A program made the position numbers and the translations under genes. A DNA stretch of 64,000 nucleotides from Nitrococcus mobilis Nb-231 (GTDB lineage: Bacteria; Pseudomonadota; Gammaproteobacteria; Nitrococcales; Nitrococcaceae): the NCBI RefSeq assembly GCF_000153205.1, contig NZ_CH672427.1, positions 2,710,376-2,774,375 on the forward strand. Direction: 5' to 3'. The notes beneath the pieces were generated by a model. That model worked only from the letters and a program-made list of their open reading frames with translations, ran no database searches and was not told the DNA's origin. Position 1 is the stretch's first letter. Each line of letters opens with the position of its first letter. Of the stretch, positions 27,544 to 36,323 are shown piece after piece.

Positions 27544-27704
27544 CGGCCTACAGGGTTTTTCGGAACGGGTGACGGGCGCGCAATCCGGGAAATCTCAAAA
27601 ACCCTTTTAGGCTGTATCAGTCACCCGCCTGGGGCGCGTATGGCGCTGAACAACGGTTATTTCGATATATTGAGGCTTCTCCGCCTGGATCCGCACGCGA
27701 GCAT

Positions 27705-28307
27705 TTAACTTTTCTGTGGTAGGTGATAGGAAATATTTCCATTGCTCACTTTTATGTACTTTTTTTGCTCTAGCTCTTTTATCAGTGCTACTAATTGCTG
27801 CTCCGACAGATTTTCATTGAATAGCGAATTAATGGTGTTGGACAGCGTTTTCACCTTCCTCGGCCTCGATTGGCCGCGGCCTGAGAGGTTTTTAACGATA
27901 GCAACTACCTTTTCATCGTTCGATGTAGCAGCGGACATCTGGAATGCTGGAATCTCTGCAAGATCCTGCTCCCGCTGTGCTTTTATTTTTTTGCTTTTAA
28001 GGTGCTTGATAAGTGGATCAAAGCCCGAGTCATGCGAGATGATATGAAAGTAAGCGTTCGGTTCCTTCGCAGCCAGCTCGCCGATGTAATATGCGATATG
28101 GAAATCAAGTGAGTTTTTACCAGAACCGGAAATTTTTATGTATTGTGCGGCATCACCTAAAGCCTGCATCGAGGCAGCGATATCAAAAGGCACTTTAGCT
28201 TGGTTTGTGCCGACAAATACAATGACCTTGAACGAATGACATCGAAGAATTTCCAAATTTCTTGGCTGAATGTTTTCGAAATCTATTAGCACATAATTCG
28301 TTGTCAA
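27705..28307 (-). CDS. PIN/NYN-like RNase domain protein with C-terminal winged-helix region
   Basis: 200 residues. The N-terminal half (NYVLIDFENIQPRNLEIL, KISGSGKNSLDFHIAYYIGEL, AYFHIISHDSGFDPLIKHLKSK) has the acidic residues and strand order of PIN/NYN ribonuclease folds (Asp in VLIDFEN, NSLDFH, SHDSGFDP). The last 60-70 residues, after a basic linker, look like a winged helix (LSEQQLVALIKELEQKKYIKVSNGNISYHL). The start is TTG at 28307 behind GGGAGGT. AT-rich and in accessory DNA beside a RAYT remnant and an IS element. Function unknown; an RNA-processing, toxin or defence role is speculation. Confidence 0.75.
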   Translation of the reverse strand: MTTNYVLIDFENIQPRNLEILRCHSFKVIVFVGTNQAKVPFDIAASMQALGDAAQYIKISGSGKNSLDFHIAYYIGELAAKEPNAYFHIISHDSGFDPLIKHLKSKKIKAQREQDLAEIPAFQMSAATSNDEKVVAIVKNLSGRGQSRPRKVKTLSNTINSLFNENLSEQQLVALIKELEQKKYIKVSNGNISYHLPQKS

Positions 28308-28726
28308 GGAGACCTCCCTTTCTTTTTCCCTTAACCGTTGGCTCAGCCGTGCATTTTAGCACGCCGTCTTGCTGAGCCGGTACCTGCCCCCTGCCAGCTA
28401 GACCTATGTGCGGGTCAAGCACGGGTTCGCTGTGTATACCAGCCGCACCTGAACGTAGTAGACGTTGGGCATCCTTCAACGGGCTGTAAGAGGAGCATTT
28501 ATGCCTGATGAATTAAGTATAAAATAAATTAAACAACCTTATTGTGTTTCGTTGGGGTCGGGGGTTGATTCCGCAGGCTGCGCTTGTAATGCTAACGTGC
28601 TTAACTCAAACGTTTGGCAAGACGATGGATTTCTTGCGTATTCTCTTTATTTTTTGAAAAGTTTCTGGTTTGGCAAGTGCGGAGTTTGCTACGTGGGGTT
28701 AATTCAAAACTAACAGGAGATAAAGC
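28308..28726. other. Accessory intergenic region with hairpin and micro-frame
   Basis: About 420 AT-rich bases. Contains a nested hairpin at 28340-28378 and, behind a GAGGAG site, an eight-codon frame at 28501-28527 (ATG to TAA) that may be a decayed gene or a leader. The rest shows no gene. An upstream region for the interrupted small gene at 28727. Confidence 0.45.
28340..28378. repeat. Nested inverted repeat
   Basis: GGCTCAGC (28340-28347) pairs with GCTGAGCC (28371-28378); inside it CGTGC (28348-28352) pairs with GCACG (28359-28363) around ATTTTA. Upstream of the PIN/NYN-like gene on its strand. Could be a terminator-like or regulatory hairpin; no T-run follows on either side. Confidence 0.5.
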
Positions 28727-28752
28727 ATGGCTTATACCAATCCGCATAAACA

Positions 28753-29817
28753 TTAACCGACGCAGGCCCAGTCGCGGTGCGTGATGCTTGCGATGCGCCC
28801 GGGCTCATCGAGCAGCGCCTGCCAAGCCTGGCATACGCGATTCACGATGTCCTCGTAGTCCTGGAAAACGCGATTGCCCAGGTAAGTCTGGCGCAAGTAC
28901 TGCCAGACGTTTTCAGCCGGGTTGAGCTCAGGACTGACCGGCGGTAAAAACGCCAGCGAGAGATTGTCCGGCACGTCGAGCTTAGCCGTGGTATGCCAGC
29001 CCGCCTGATCCATTAGCACGACGGCGTGCGCGCCGGGGGCAACGCGGCGGCTGATTTCGCTGAGATGGAGCTGCATGGCTTGGGTATTCGCCGTGGGCAG
29101 CACCAGCGCTGCGCCGGTATCACGTGCCGGACACAGCGCGCCGAATAAATAGGCATTGTCATAGCGCTGATCGGCGGGCTGGCGCGGGCGCGTAGCGCGC
29201 TTGGCCCACTGATAGACCGAGCTATTTTTCTGCCCGATGCGCATCTCGTCTTGAAACCACAGCTCAAGGGGTGTCTCTGGCGCGAGTGTCTCACTCAGTG
29301 CGCTGAGTTGTGCTGGGAGGCTTTTTTTTTTAAACGTATCGATCGATTCAGGGCTCTGGCGCGGGTGCCGTGACCGCGCACTCACATGGGCGAAGCCCAA
29401 CTCCTTGAGTAGACGGCCGACCGTGGCCTCATTGAGCTCGATGCCATAGCGGGCCTCAATGATCGCCTTGATGTCTACACAGCGCCAGCGCACCACCCCA
29501 TCCACCTCCGGATCGGGGCCGGCTTCCACCAACTCCGCGACCGCCTGCTTTTGTTCCGGCGTCAACTTGGATGGGCGCCCCGGTGGCTGCGTGTTGAACA
29601 GCCCTTGCGGTCCGTGCTCATTAAAGGCAAGCACCCAATCACGCAGCGTTTGTCCATCCATGGCGTTCAGCCGCGCCGCTTCGCTTCGACTAAACCCGTC
29701 CCGAACCGCCGCCAGCGCCAGCAGCCGCCGGGTTTGATTGGCATCATCCGAGGTCACAGCCAGCTCACGCAGTTCGTCTGCGCTGTAATCCGATCGAAGG
29801 GCAACAGCCCGACTCAT
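28753..29817 (-). CDS. IS630-family transposase
   Basis: 354-residue DDE transposase from ATG 29817. N-terminal helix-turn-helix domain (SRSEAARLNAMDGQTLRDWV; GRPSKLTPEQKQAV linker), a second winged-helix half (YGIELNEATVGRLLKELGF), and the DDE core: ELWFQDEMRIGQKN, VVLMDQAGWHTTAK and SPELNPAENVWQYLR. The frame is intact. A run of ten A residues on the coding strand (DTFKKKSLP) is a possible frameshift hot spot. The TAA stop is formed partly by the TA target duplication. Confidence 0.93.
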   Translation of the reverse strand: MSRAVALRSDYSADELRELAVTSDDANQTRRLLALAAVRDGFSRSEAARLNAMDGQTLRDWVLAFNEHGPQGLFNTQPPGRPSKLTPEQKQAVAELVEAGPDPEVDGVVRWRCVDIKAIIEARYGIELNEATVGRLLKELGFAHVSARSRHPRQSPESIDTFKKKSLPAQLSALSETLAPETPLELWFQDEMRIGQKNSSVYQWAKRATRPRQPADQRYDNAYLFGALCPARDTGAALVLPTANTQAMQLHLSEISRRVAPGAHAVVLMDQAGWHTTAKLDVPDNLSLAFLPPVSPELNPAENVWQYLRQTYLGNRVFQDYEDIVNRVCQAWQALLDEPGRIASITHRDWACVG

Positions 29818-29848
29818 GAGTCGTAACCTCTCACTGCAACAACACACT
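28756..29848. mobile_element. IS630-family insertion sequence with TA target duplication
   Basis: Element of about 1.09 kb coding a single transposase. TA dinucleotides at 28754-28755 and 29849-29850 flank it, matching the IS630/Tc1 habit of inserting into TA. Excision restores an open frame across the site, which fixes the boundaries. Terminal inverted repeats are weak: only a short region near each end (CAGTCGCGGT on the left, CAGTGAGAGGT on the right, reverse complemented) aligns. Confidence 0.85.
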
Positions 29849-30130
29849 TACCATTCTAAATTACACGTCAATGCCTATGCGGGTTGGTATTATGTGACTA
29901 TTGATGGGGAAAAATACGAGAAAGAGCTGCTGGATCTTGCTAAGCGTCACACAAGCGGCGCTGGCGAGGGCAAGTTGTCGAAGGACGAAGTTGCAGACCT
30001 GTTTAAATCCGCCAAGGATGGACAAGGAGTAACCGAAACTGAGAAAAGAACTCTCGCCTATATTCGGAAAAATTTCGAATTCAATGAAGCTGCTGCCAAG
30101 GATTTCGATGACGCTTATGCCAAGCTATAA

Positions 30131-30463
30131 TAAAACAGTAATGGGTGAGGTATTTTCTGGGTAGGCTATTGAAAGTTAATAGTGCTCGTCGAAACCAGGT
30201 GTTTTGTATTGGTTACAATCTGATTGTCTATGCTGTCGAATAAAGCGTTGGGAAAACGACTTCGGATTCTGTGTCGAACACGGAACCCGAAGTGTCTCAG
30301 CGCCGGCATTAGATGCAAGCATGGATAACTGAATACTCTCTGCGATCTTAGTAGCCGCATTTAGGCTACTTTGGGTGTTTGATGACTGTAGATGTTCAGT
30401 CCCAGTTTCAGCCGGTTGGCGAAGCTATAGGGAGTGATGCTCCAGCGGAGTTCTGGCACGCGA
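30131..30463. other. Intergenic region between split gene and yggU
   Basis: About 330 bases without a convincing gene; holds a long hairpin at 30259-30293 and AT-rich sequence at its left part. Confidence 0.45.
30259..30293 (-). terminator. Long stem-loop, probable terminator of proC-yggT-yggU
   Basis: Arms 30259-30274 and 30278-30293 pair over 16 positions (14 Watson-Crick, one G-T, one mismatch) around a CGA loop. On the minus strand it is followed two bases later by TTTT, so it could end the yggU transcript about 170 bases downstream of that gene. Confidence 0.55.
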
Positions 30464-30763
30464 CTACTCCCGATTTTTCGGCAAACCCAGTGCCAGCGCT
30501 TTTGCCGGATCCGCATTTTGTACTACGATGCGCTTGTTGCGACTCGTCGCGCCAGTCGCCACGCTCACCTGGGAGCGGGCGACACCGAGAGCGTGGCCAA
30601 GAAAGTGCCGCAAGTGCTCATTTGCCTTGCCCTCTACCGGCGGAGCCGTGATACGCAGCCGTAGCCGTCCATCCGCATCGATCTTGAGCTCGTCACGCGC
30701 GGCCCGGGGCTGGACTCGCACGGTCAGGATCAGATCCGTTCCCTGCCAGCGCCAACCGACCAT
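30464..30763 (-). CDS. yggU: DUF167/UPF0235 family protein YggU
   Basis: 99-residue DUF167 protein; LILTVRVQPRAARDEL, LRLRITAPPVEGKANEHLRHFLGHALGV and VSVATGATSRNKRIVV are the conserved blocks. Function unknown across the family. Thirteen bases after yggT, last gene of the proC-yggT-yggU operon. Confidence 0.93.
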   Translation of the reverse strand: MVGWRWQGTDLILTVRVQPRAARDELKIDADGRLRLRITAPPVEGKANEHLRHFLGHALGVARSQVSVATGATSRNKRIVVQNADPAKALALGLPKNRE

Positions 30764-30776
30764 CGATTTCAGGGCT

Positions 30777-31352
30777 CTAAAAGTAAGGGCGGGCGAGCTG
30801 GTCGAGCGGTGGCAGGATCAGCATCTTGAGCACTCCTATAGTGATCAGAGCCGCCAAGGGGGAGAGGTCGATGCCACCGATTACGGGGACCACCTGGCGA
30901 AACGGTCTAAGCACCGGTTCGGTGAGGCTGTAGAGCAGGAGCATGGCCGGATGATAGGTGTCGGGTTGGACCCAAGAGAGCACGGCCTGGACGATGATGG
31001 CCATCAGATAGAGGTTGAGTAACATGCTGAGCAGTTCTGCGGGCGTGCGGATGATCAGGTACGACAGTTTGGGCGTCACTCCATAGATGACCATGATCAA
31101 GGCCAGTGACACCATTTGTAGGAGCACCATCAACACCACGCTGGACAGATCGATCCCGGCGAAACCCGGGATGACCCGACGCAAGGGCTTCAAGGCCGGT
31201 TGGGTGATTTGGACCAGGAACTGTGAGATGGGATTGTAGAAATCGGCGCGAACCCATTGCAGGAGAAAGCGCAGCATCACAACCAGGATGTAGAGGCTAA
31301 ACAGGGTATCAATCAAAAAAGCAACTGGGTTCGACAAATAGCTACTCGGCAT
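30777..31352 (-). CDS. yggT: YggT family integral membrane protein
   Basis: 191 residues in two repeated YggT halves, each with two hydrophobic helices and the motif P(L/F)RR-(V/Q)-(I/V)P (LKPLRRVIPGFAGIDLSSVV and LRPFRQVVPVIGGIDLSPLA). Family implicated in osmotic stress and membrane organisation; molecular role uncertain. The ATG follows the proC stop directly, with GGAGAG inside the end of proC. Confidence 0.94.
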   Translation of the reverse strand: MPSSYLSNPVAFLIDTLFSLYILVVMLRFLLQWVRADFYNPISQFLVQITQPALKPLRRVIPGFAGIDLSSVVLMVLLQMVSLALIMVIYGVTPKLSYLIIRTPAELLSMLLNLYLMAIIVQAVLSWVQPDTYHPAMLLLYSLTEPVLRPFRQVVPVIGGIDLSPLAALITIGVLKMLILPPLDQLARPYF

Positions 31353-32180
31353 TTATTGCTCTCCTAGAAGCCGTCCTAACTCACCGGCGCGGGTCGTTGC
31401 CGCCTGTAAGGCCTGCTGGAACAGCTTCTGCGCGCCGCCGCTTTCCAGCACGCGGGTCGCTGCCTCCGTCGTGCCGCCGGGAGAAGTTACGCGCAGACGC
31501 AGGCGGCCCGGATCCTCATCGCTCTCCAGGGCCATTCGCGCCGCTCCCAGAGCCGTTTCCAGGGTAAGCAGGCGTGCTGTCTGCTCGGGCAGGCCGAGCT
31601 CGATTGCCGCCGCCTCGAGGGTCTCCATCAGTAGGAAAAAATAGGCCGGGCCGCTGCCCGACAACGCCGTGACGATGTCCAGCAGCGTCTCATCATCCAG
31701 CCATTGAATGATGCCAACGGCGCGGAGCAGAGATTCGGCCAGATCTCGCTGATTCTGCGAAACATACTCGTTGGCATACAGCGCGGTGGCGCCGGCGCGT
31801 ACCAATGCGGGAGTATTGGGCATGGTGCGCACCACGGCGATCTGACCGCCAAGCCAACGGCTGATATCCGGCTCACGTACACCCGCGGCGATGGAGATTA
31901 CCAGGCTTTTTTGCTCGCGCAAGATGGGGCCTAGCGGCTCGAGCACGGATTTGATGATCTGCGGCTTGACTGCAAGGACCACCGCAGCGGCACGCAGGAC
32001 GGCCTTCCGGTTGTCTTCGTGAACGTGGATACGGAAACGGTTGGCCAAGTCCATGCGTTTAGCCGGATCGGGATCGGCGACGTGCACCCGCTCCGCCCGG
32101 TAGCCGTCCGCGATGAGACCACCGACGAGACTGTAAGCCATGTTGCCGCCACCGATGAATGTGATGCTCTCCTCCGCCAT
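31353..32180 (-). CDS. proC: Pyrroline-5-carboxylate reductase
   Basis: Last step of proline synthesis, NAD(P)H-dependent. 275 aa. N-terminal FIGGGNMAYSLVGGLI dinucleotide site, VVLAVKPQ, SIAAGV, VRTMPNTPALVRAGATALYAN and the C-terminal ALSGSGPAYFFLLMETL plus TSPGGTTEAATRVLE signature. GAGGAGG site before the ATG. The yggS gene that usually precedes proC is missing here. Confidence 0.97.
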   Translation of the reverse strand: MAEESITFIGGGNMAYSLVGGLIADGYRAERVHVADPDPAKRMDLANRFRIHVHEDNRKAVLRAAAVVLAVKPQIIKSVLEPLGPILREQKSLVISIAAGVREPDISRWLGGQIAVVRTMPNTPALVRAGATALYANEYVSQNQRDLAESLLRAVGIIQWLDDETLLDIVTALSGSGPAYFFLLMETLEAAAIELGLPEQTARLLTLETALGAARMALESDEDPGRLRLRVTSPGGTTEAATRVLESGGAQKLFQQALQAATTRAGELGRLLGEQ

Positions 32181-32744
32181 TACGCCTCCTCAGACCAAGT
32201 GCTCTATTGCCATCGAAGCCATTGTGGTCGGTACCGTGCAAGTGTAATAGAGTCGTTGCGATTCTCGTCGATGCCCCCGCAGCTACTGTTGCCAGCGGGC
32301 ATTGCCATGGATAGCGTAGCCAGCCATTCCGCGCGACCAACTTCATTTGCAAAGCTGCGTTTCGCACGGAAGGGCAGCGGCCTGCTTTCGGCTACGGTGA
32401 GCCGCTGTCTTCATCGATCCGTCGCGCACTCGATGAAAAGCCGATCCCGGCGTCGGCTCCCGCGCTGTCATCTCCTTGTGTTCGAACACTGTGACTTCAG
32501 TCAAAGTTCTCTGCCGCCGTCTTTGTTTTATTGCTTAGCGTGCGGTGGGCGAGTCCAACGTCATGGGAGGGCGAGATCAGCACGTGCATCAACCTTGATC
32601 GGCGCTTCCGAGAGGTGGCTTTCGCCGAAGCCGCTTCGCCCGGTTGTCATGGTGGCCTCGAGCGCCGTGGCGGTTTCTCATCGGCCCCGCACGGCATTTA
32701 ATACATCCAAGCTCTGAGATGCTCTGATTGGGAGAGGCCCCGAA
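32181..32744. other. Divergent intergenic region between proC and pilT
   Basis: About 560 bases. It should hold the promoters of proC and pilT. In Pseudomonas and relatives yggS lies here; I find no YggS-like frame or remnant on either strand. A long open frame on the plus strand (32019-32717) overlaps proC antisense and has no protein-like signal. Confidence 0.5.
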
Positions 32745-33782
32745 GTGGATATCGCTGACTTGCTTGCCTTCTCTGTCAAAAACAATGCCTCCGACCTGCA
32801 CATTTCCGCTGGGTTGCCGCCCATGATACGGGTGGACGGAGATGTGCGTCGAATCAATTTACCGGCGATGGAGCATAAGGAGGTCCATCGCCTGATCTAC
32901 GACATCATGAGCGATCGCCAGAGGAAGGATTTCGAGGAGAGCTGGGAGACGGATTTCTCCTTCCAAATAAAAGGCCTGGCCCGTTTCCGAATTAATGCCT
33001 TCAATCACAACCGGGGCGCCGGGGCCGTCTTCCGTACCATTCCTTCCAATGTGCTCGCGTTGGAGGAACTCGGCGCGCCGGATATCTTCAAGACCATAGC
33101 GGATAATCCCCGCGGGTTGGTTTTGGTCACCGGTCCGACCGGCTCCGGAAAATCCACCACCCTGGCGGCGATGATCGATTATAAAAACGAGAATTATCAC
33201 GAGCATATCCTGACTATCGAAGATCCCATCGAGTTCGTGCACGAATCTAAAAAGTGTCTGGTCAATCAGCGCGAGGTGCACCGGGATACGCTTGGTTTCA
33301 ACGAAGCACTGCGCTCGGCGCTGCGCGAAGATCCGGACGTAATTTTGGTGGGCGAATTGCGTGATTTGGAAACCATCCGTTTGGCGCTGACGGCGGCCGA
33401 GACCGGCCACCTCGTGTTCGGGACGCTGCATACCAGTTCGGCGGCCAAGACCATCGACCGAATCATCGATGTCTTCCCTGCCGCCGAAAAATCGATGGTC
33501 CGTTCGATGCTTTCCGAATCGCTGCGCTCCGTGATCTCGCAGACTCTAATGAAGAAAATTGGCGGCGGTCGGATCGCGGCTCACGAGATCATGATCGGAA
33601 CCCCGGCGATCCGTAACTTGGTGCGTGAGGATAAGATCGCGCAAATGTACTCGGCCATTCAGACCGGTCAAGCCGCCGGCATGCAGACCTTGGATCAATG
33701 TTTACAACAGCTGTTACGCAGAAACTTGGTGAGCAAGCAAGATGCTCGCGCCAAGGCGGTCAGCAAGGATATGTTCGCCTGA
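32745..33782 (+). CDS. pilT: Type IV pilus retraction ATPase PilT
   Basis: Hexameric secretion-type ATPase that powers pilus retraction and twitching. 345 aa from GTG 32745 behind GGGAGAGG. Motifs: MDIADLLAFSVKNNASDLHIS N-terminus, Walker A GPTGSGKST, Asp box TIEDPIEFVH, Walker B PDVILVGELRD, His box and the PilT-specific AIRNLVREDKIAQMYSAIQTG with C-terminal retraction motif. Followed by pilU in the same direction. Confidence 0.97.
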   Translation: MDIADLLAFSVKNNASDLHISAGLPPMIRVDGDVRRINLPAMEHKEVHRLIYDIMSDRQRKDFEESWETDFSFQIKGLARFRINAFNHNRGAGAVFRTIPSNVLALEELGAPDIFKTIADNPRGLVLVTGPTGSGKSTTLAAMIDYKNENYHEHILTIEDPIEFVHESKKCLVNQREVHRDTLGFNEALRSALREDPDVILVGELRDLETIRLALTAAETGHLVFGTLHTSSAAKTIDRIIDVFPAAEKSMVRSMLSESLRSVISQTLMKKIGGGRIAAHEIMIGTPAIRNLVREDKIAQMYSAIQTGQAAGMQTLDQCLQQLLRRNLVSKQDARAKAVSKDMFA

Positions 33783-33825
33783 ATACGGGGCGGGCCGGAT
33801 GACAGGAAGGGGCAAAGGTCAAGCT

Positions 33826-34953
33826 ATGGATTTCAATGCCTTGCTCGAGCTGATGGTCACTAAAAAGGGATCCGACCTGTTCATCACCGCAGGAGCAGCG
33901 CCAAGCATGAAGGTGGCGGGTCGGATCATGCCCGTCACCAAGGCGGCGTTGAGCGCCGAGCAAGCCCGCCAGGTCGTATTCTCCGTCATGACGGAACGTC
34001 AGCGGGTCGAATTTGAAGAAACTCGGGAGTGTAATTTTGCCCTGAGCGCCAAGGGGCTCGGCCGTTTTCGCGTCAGTGCCTTTTATCAGCGCAACAACGT
34101 CGGGATGGTGCTACGGCGGATCGAAACGCGGATCCCCACCATCGAAGAGCTGCGCCTGCCGCCGATCTTGCGTGAACTCGCCATGACCAAGCGGGGTATG
34201 ATTATTTTCGTTGGTGCCACGGGCACCGGCAAGTCCACCTCACTGGCCTCCATGATCGGCCATCGTAATGAGAACAGCGCTGGTCATATCGTGACCATCG
34301 AGGACCCGATCGAGTACATGCATCAGCACCGTGGCTGTATTGTCACGCAGCGCGAGGTCGGTATCGATACCGCCTCTTTTGAGGTGGCGCTGAGGAATAC
34401 GCTGCGGCAGGCGCCGGATGTCATCCTTATCGGCGAGATCCGTACCCGCGAGACCATGGATTACGCAATCGCCTTCGCCGAGACCGGCCACCTCTGCCTG
34501 GCGACTTTACACGCCAATAACGCCAATCAGGCCATGGACCGAATCATCAATTTTTTCCCAGTAGACCGGCATCGGCAACTGTTCACCGACCTCGCGTTCA
34601 ATCTCAAGGGGGTGATTGCTCAGCAGTTGATCCCGACCCCGGATGGCAAAGGGCGCGTGCCGGCCATCGAGATTCTCATCGGCACGCCGCTCGTCTCCGA
34701 CAAGATTGCGCAAGGCGAGGTCCTGGAGCTCAAGGAGGTCATGAAACGCTCCCGTGAGCAAGGTATGCAAAGCTTCGACCAACATCTCTACGAGCTCTAC
34801 ACCCAGGGGCAGATCACTTATGAGGATGCGCTGCGCTACGCTGATTCGGCCAACGAGGTGCGTCTGATGGCGAAGCTGGCCCAGGGCAATACGCCGGAGC
34901 AGCTAGACCAGACGACCCGGGGTATGCGCTTGCTGATGGACGACGATGTTTAA
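33826..34953 (+). CDS. pilU: PilT-like ATPase PilU
   Basis: Accessory retraction ATPase, 375 aa. Walker A GATGTGKST, TIEDPIEYMHQH, PDVILIGEIRTRETM and a C-terminal extension (DQTTRGMRLLMDDDV) typical of PilU. The frame reaches back into pilT, but ATG 33826 (MDFNALLELMVTKKGSDLF) matches the usual start; a second ATG at 33799 is possible. Forty-three bases after pilT. Confidence 0.95.
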   Translation: MDFNALLELMVTKKGSDLFITAGAAPSMKVAGRIMPVTKAALSAEQARQVVFSVMTERQRVEFEETRECNFALSAKGLGRFRVSAFYQRNNVGMVLRRIETRIPTIEELRLPPILRELAMTKRGMIIFVGATGTGKSTSLASMIGHRNENSAGHIVTIEDPIEYMHQHRGCIVTQREVGIDTASFEVALRNTLRQAPDVILIGEIRTRETMDYAIAFAETGHLCLATLHANNANQAMDRIINFFPVDRHRQLFTDLAFNLKGVIAQQLIPTPDGKGRVPAIEILIGTPLVSDKIAQGEVLELKEVMKRSREQGMQSFDQHLYELYTQGQITYEDALRYADSANEVRLMAKLAQGNTPEQLDQTTRGMRLLMDDDV

Positions 34954-35033
34954 TGGTCGAGCAACACGGTGCGGGGCTTGATGTAAGTGAGGTGCGTGTG
35001 GAGGGTGTAGCGGATGCCAAGCGGGGCACTACA

Positions 35034-36323
35034 CTAGAGCGGATCGTCGTGGCGATGGATCAGGAGTCCGTCGACCAAGGTGTGATTTACCCGCCCCGGC
35101 AGTTCCCAGCCGAGGAAAGGGGAGTTCTTGGCTTGGCTGCGCAGCGTCTCCGGTGTGCACCACCACACCGCATCGGGATCGAAAATACATATATCAGCCG
35201 GTGCTCCTGGCGTTAAACACCCGGTTTCCAGGCCCAGAACCCGGGCCGGGTTGATGGTCACGCAAGCCAAGCCCTGGCGTAGATCGAAGACGCCCTCCTC
35301 GACCAGTCGTAACAGCAGCGAGAGCAGCGTATCGACCCCGCAAGCACCCGAGGCTGTGCTGGTGAAAGGACCGTTTTTGGCATCCGAATCATGGGGCTGA
35401 TGATCAGAGCAGATGACCCCGATGGTCCCATCGTTCAGCGCGGCGCGAAGCGCTTTGCGATCGGCTATACTGCGCAGCGGTGGCTGTAGATGGAAGCGGG
35501 CGTCGAACTCAGCGCAGTCCGTCTCTGTTAGAAAAAGTTGATGAATGGCGACGTCCGCCGTTACCGGCAGCCCGCTGTTTTGGGCGCGCGCGATCAACTC
35601 TACGCCTTGCTGCGTTGACAGCCGCCCGAAATGAGTACGACCTTGTATATCCGCCACCAGGGCGAGGCTGCGACCCAGCTCGGCGAGCTCGGCCGTCGCT
35701 GGGATGCCCGGTATGCCGAGCCGGGTGGCGACGATTCCATCATGCAGGTAGCCGGCCTGTGAGAGCCAGGGATCGGCGGGCGTGAGCAGCACGGGTATCT
35801 CGAACGTTGCGGCATACTCGAGTGCGCGCTGCAGCACCAGAGTATCGCGTATGGTGTGGCCCGCATCGGTCATAGCGGCGCAGCCGGCTTGCTGCAGCGC
35901 GACCATTTCACTGAGCCGCTCGCCGGCGAGCCCCAAGGTCAGCGCGCCGAGGGGCAGCACTCGGACGCTGTTAGCCTCCTGCGCCCGGCGGTGCATCAAT
36001 TCCACCACCGAAGGGGTATCCATCACGGGATGGGTATCGGGTAGGCAGGCTAGCGTAGTGATGCCACCCGCTGCGCCGGCACGGGTCTCGCTGGCGATGG
36101 TTGCCTTGTGCTCCGCCCCTGGTTCGCCCAGGCGCGTGGCAAGATCGATCAACCCGGGGCAAACGATTTGACCGGTGGCATCGATTTCGAGGTCTACGGT
36201 GAGATCGGTCGGGGACTCACCGACGGCCAGAATACGTCCGTCCGCGACCACTACTTCGGCCAACTCATCGCGACCGCTGGCCGGGTCGATCACCCGGCCC
36301 CCATGGATACGAATCCGATTCAT
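35034..36323 (-). CDS. pyrC': Non-catalytic dihydroorotase-like protein PyrC' (PyrX)
   Basis: 429-residue amidohydrolase-fold protein coded directly after pyrB. The canonical DHOase metal motif HxH is replaced: the segment reads [15 protein letters not shown] where active enzymes have DLHxHxREPG. This is the inactive DHOase type that in Pseudomonas assembles with PyrB into the dodecameric aspartate transcarbamoylase. The rest ([17 protein letters not shown]) retains the fold. A separate active PyrC should be elsewhere in the genome. Overlaps pyrB by four bases. Confidence 0.93.
   Translation of the reverse strand: MNRIRIHGGRVIDPASGRDELAEVVVADGRILAVGESPTDLTVDLEIDATGQIVCPGLIDLATRLGEPGAEHKATIASETRAGAAGGITTLACLPDTHPVMDTPSVVELMHRRAQEANSVRVLPLGALTLGLAGERLSEMVALQQAGCAAMTDAGHTIRDTLVLQRALEYAATFEIPVLLTPADPWLSQAGYLHDGIVATRLGIPGIPATAELAELGRSLALVADIQGRTHFGRLSTQQGVELIARAQNSGLPVTADVAIHQLFLTETDCAEFDARFHLQPPLRSIADRKALRAALNDGTIGVICSDHQPHDSDAKNGPFTSTASGACGVDTLLSLLLRLVEEGVFDLRQGLACVTINPARVLGLETGCLTPGAPADICIFDPDAVWWCTPETLRSQAKNSPFLGWELPGRVNHTLVDGLLIHRHDDPL

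Larger units (their letters stand above)
28727..30130 (+). pseudogene. Small gene of unknown function split by the IS630 element
   Basis: A good ribosome binding site (AGGAGA) precedes ATG at 28727, which reads MAYTNPHKH and then meets the insertion. Removing 28756-29848 plus one TA copy rejoins the frame exactly (CAT-TAC-CAT) and continues HSKLHVNAYAGWYYVTIDGE to the stop at 30130, giving about 102 residues. The C-terminal part (AGEGKLSKDEVADLFKSAKDGQGVTETEK) has a helix-loop-helix rhythm reminiscent of degenerate EF-hand pairs. I do not recognise the family. The downstream 3' part alone (from a start inside the element) could in principle still be made. The interruption is seen directly; the EF-hand idea is inference. 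Confidence 0.8.

Noticed and set aside
32019-32717. 232-codon plus-strand frame over the proC start and the proC-pilT gap
   Set aside because: Overlaps proC antisense, has no clear ribosome binding site or domain, and composition is not protein-like.
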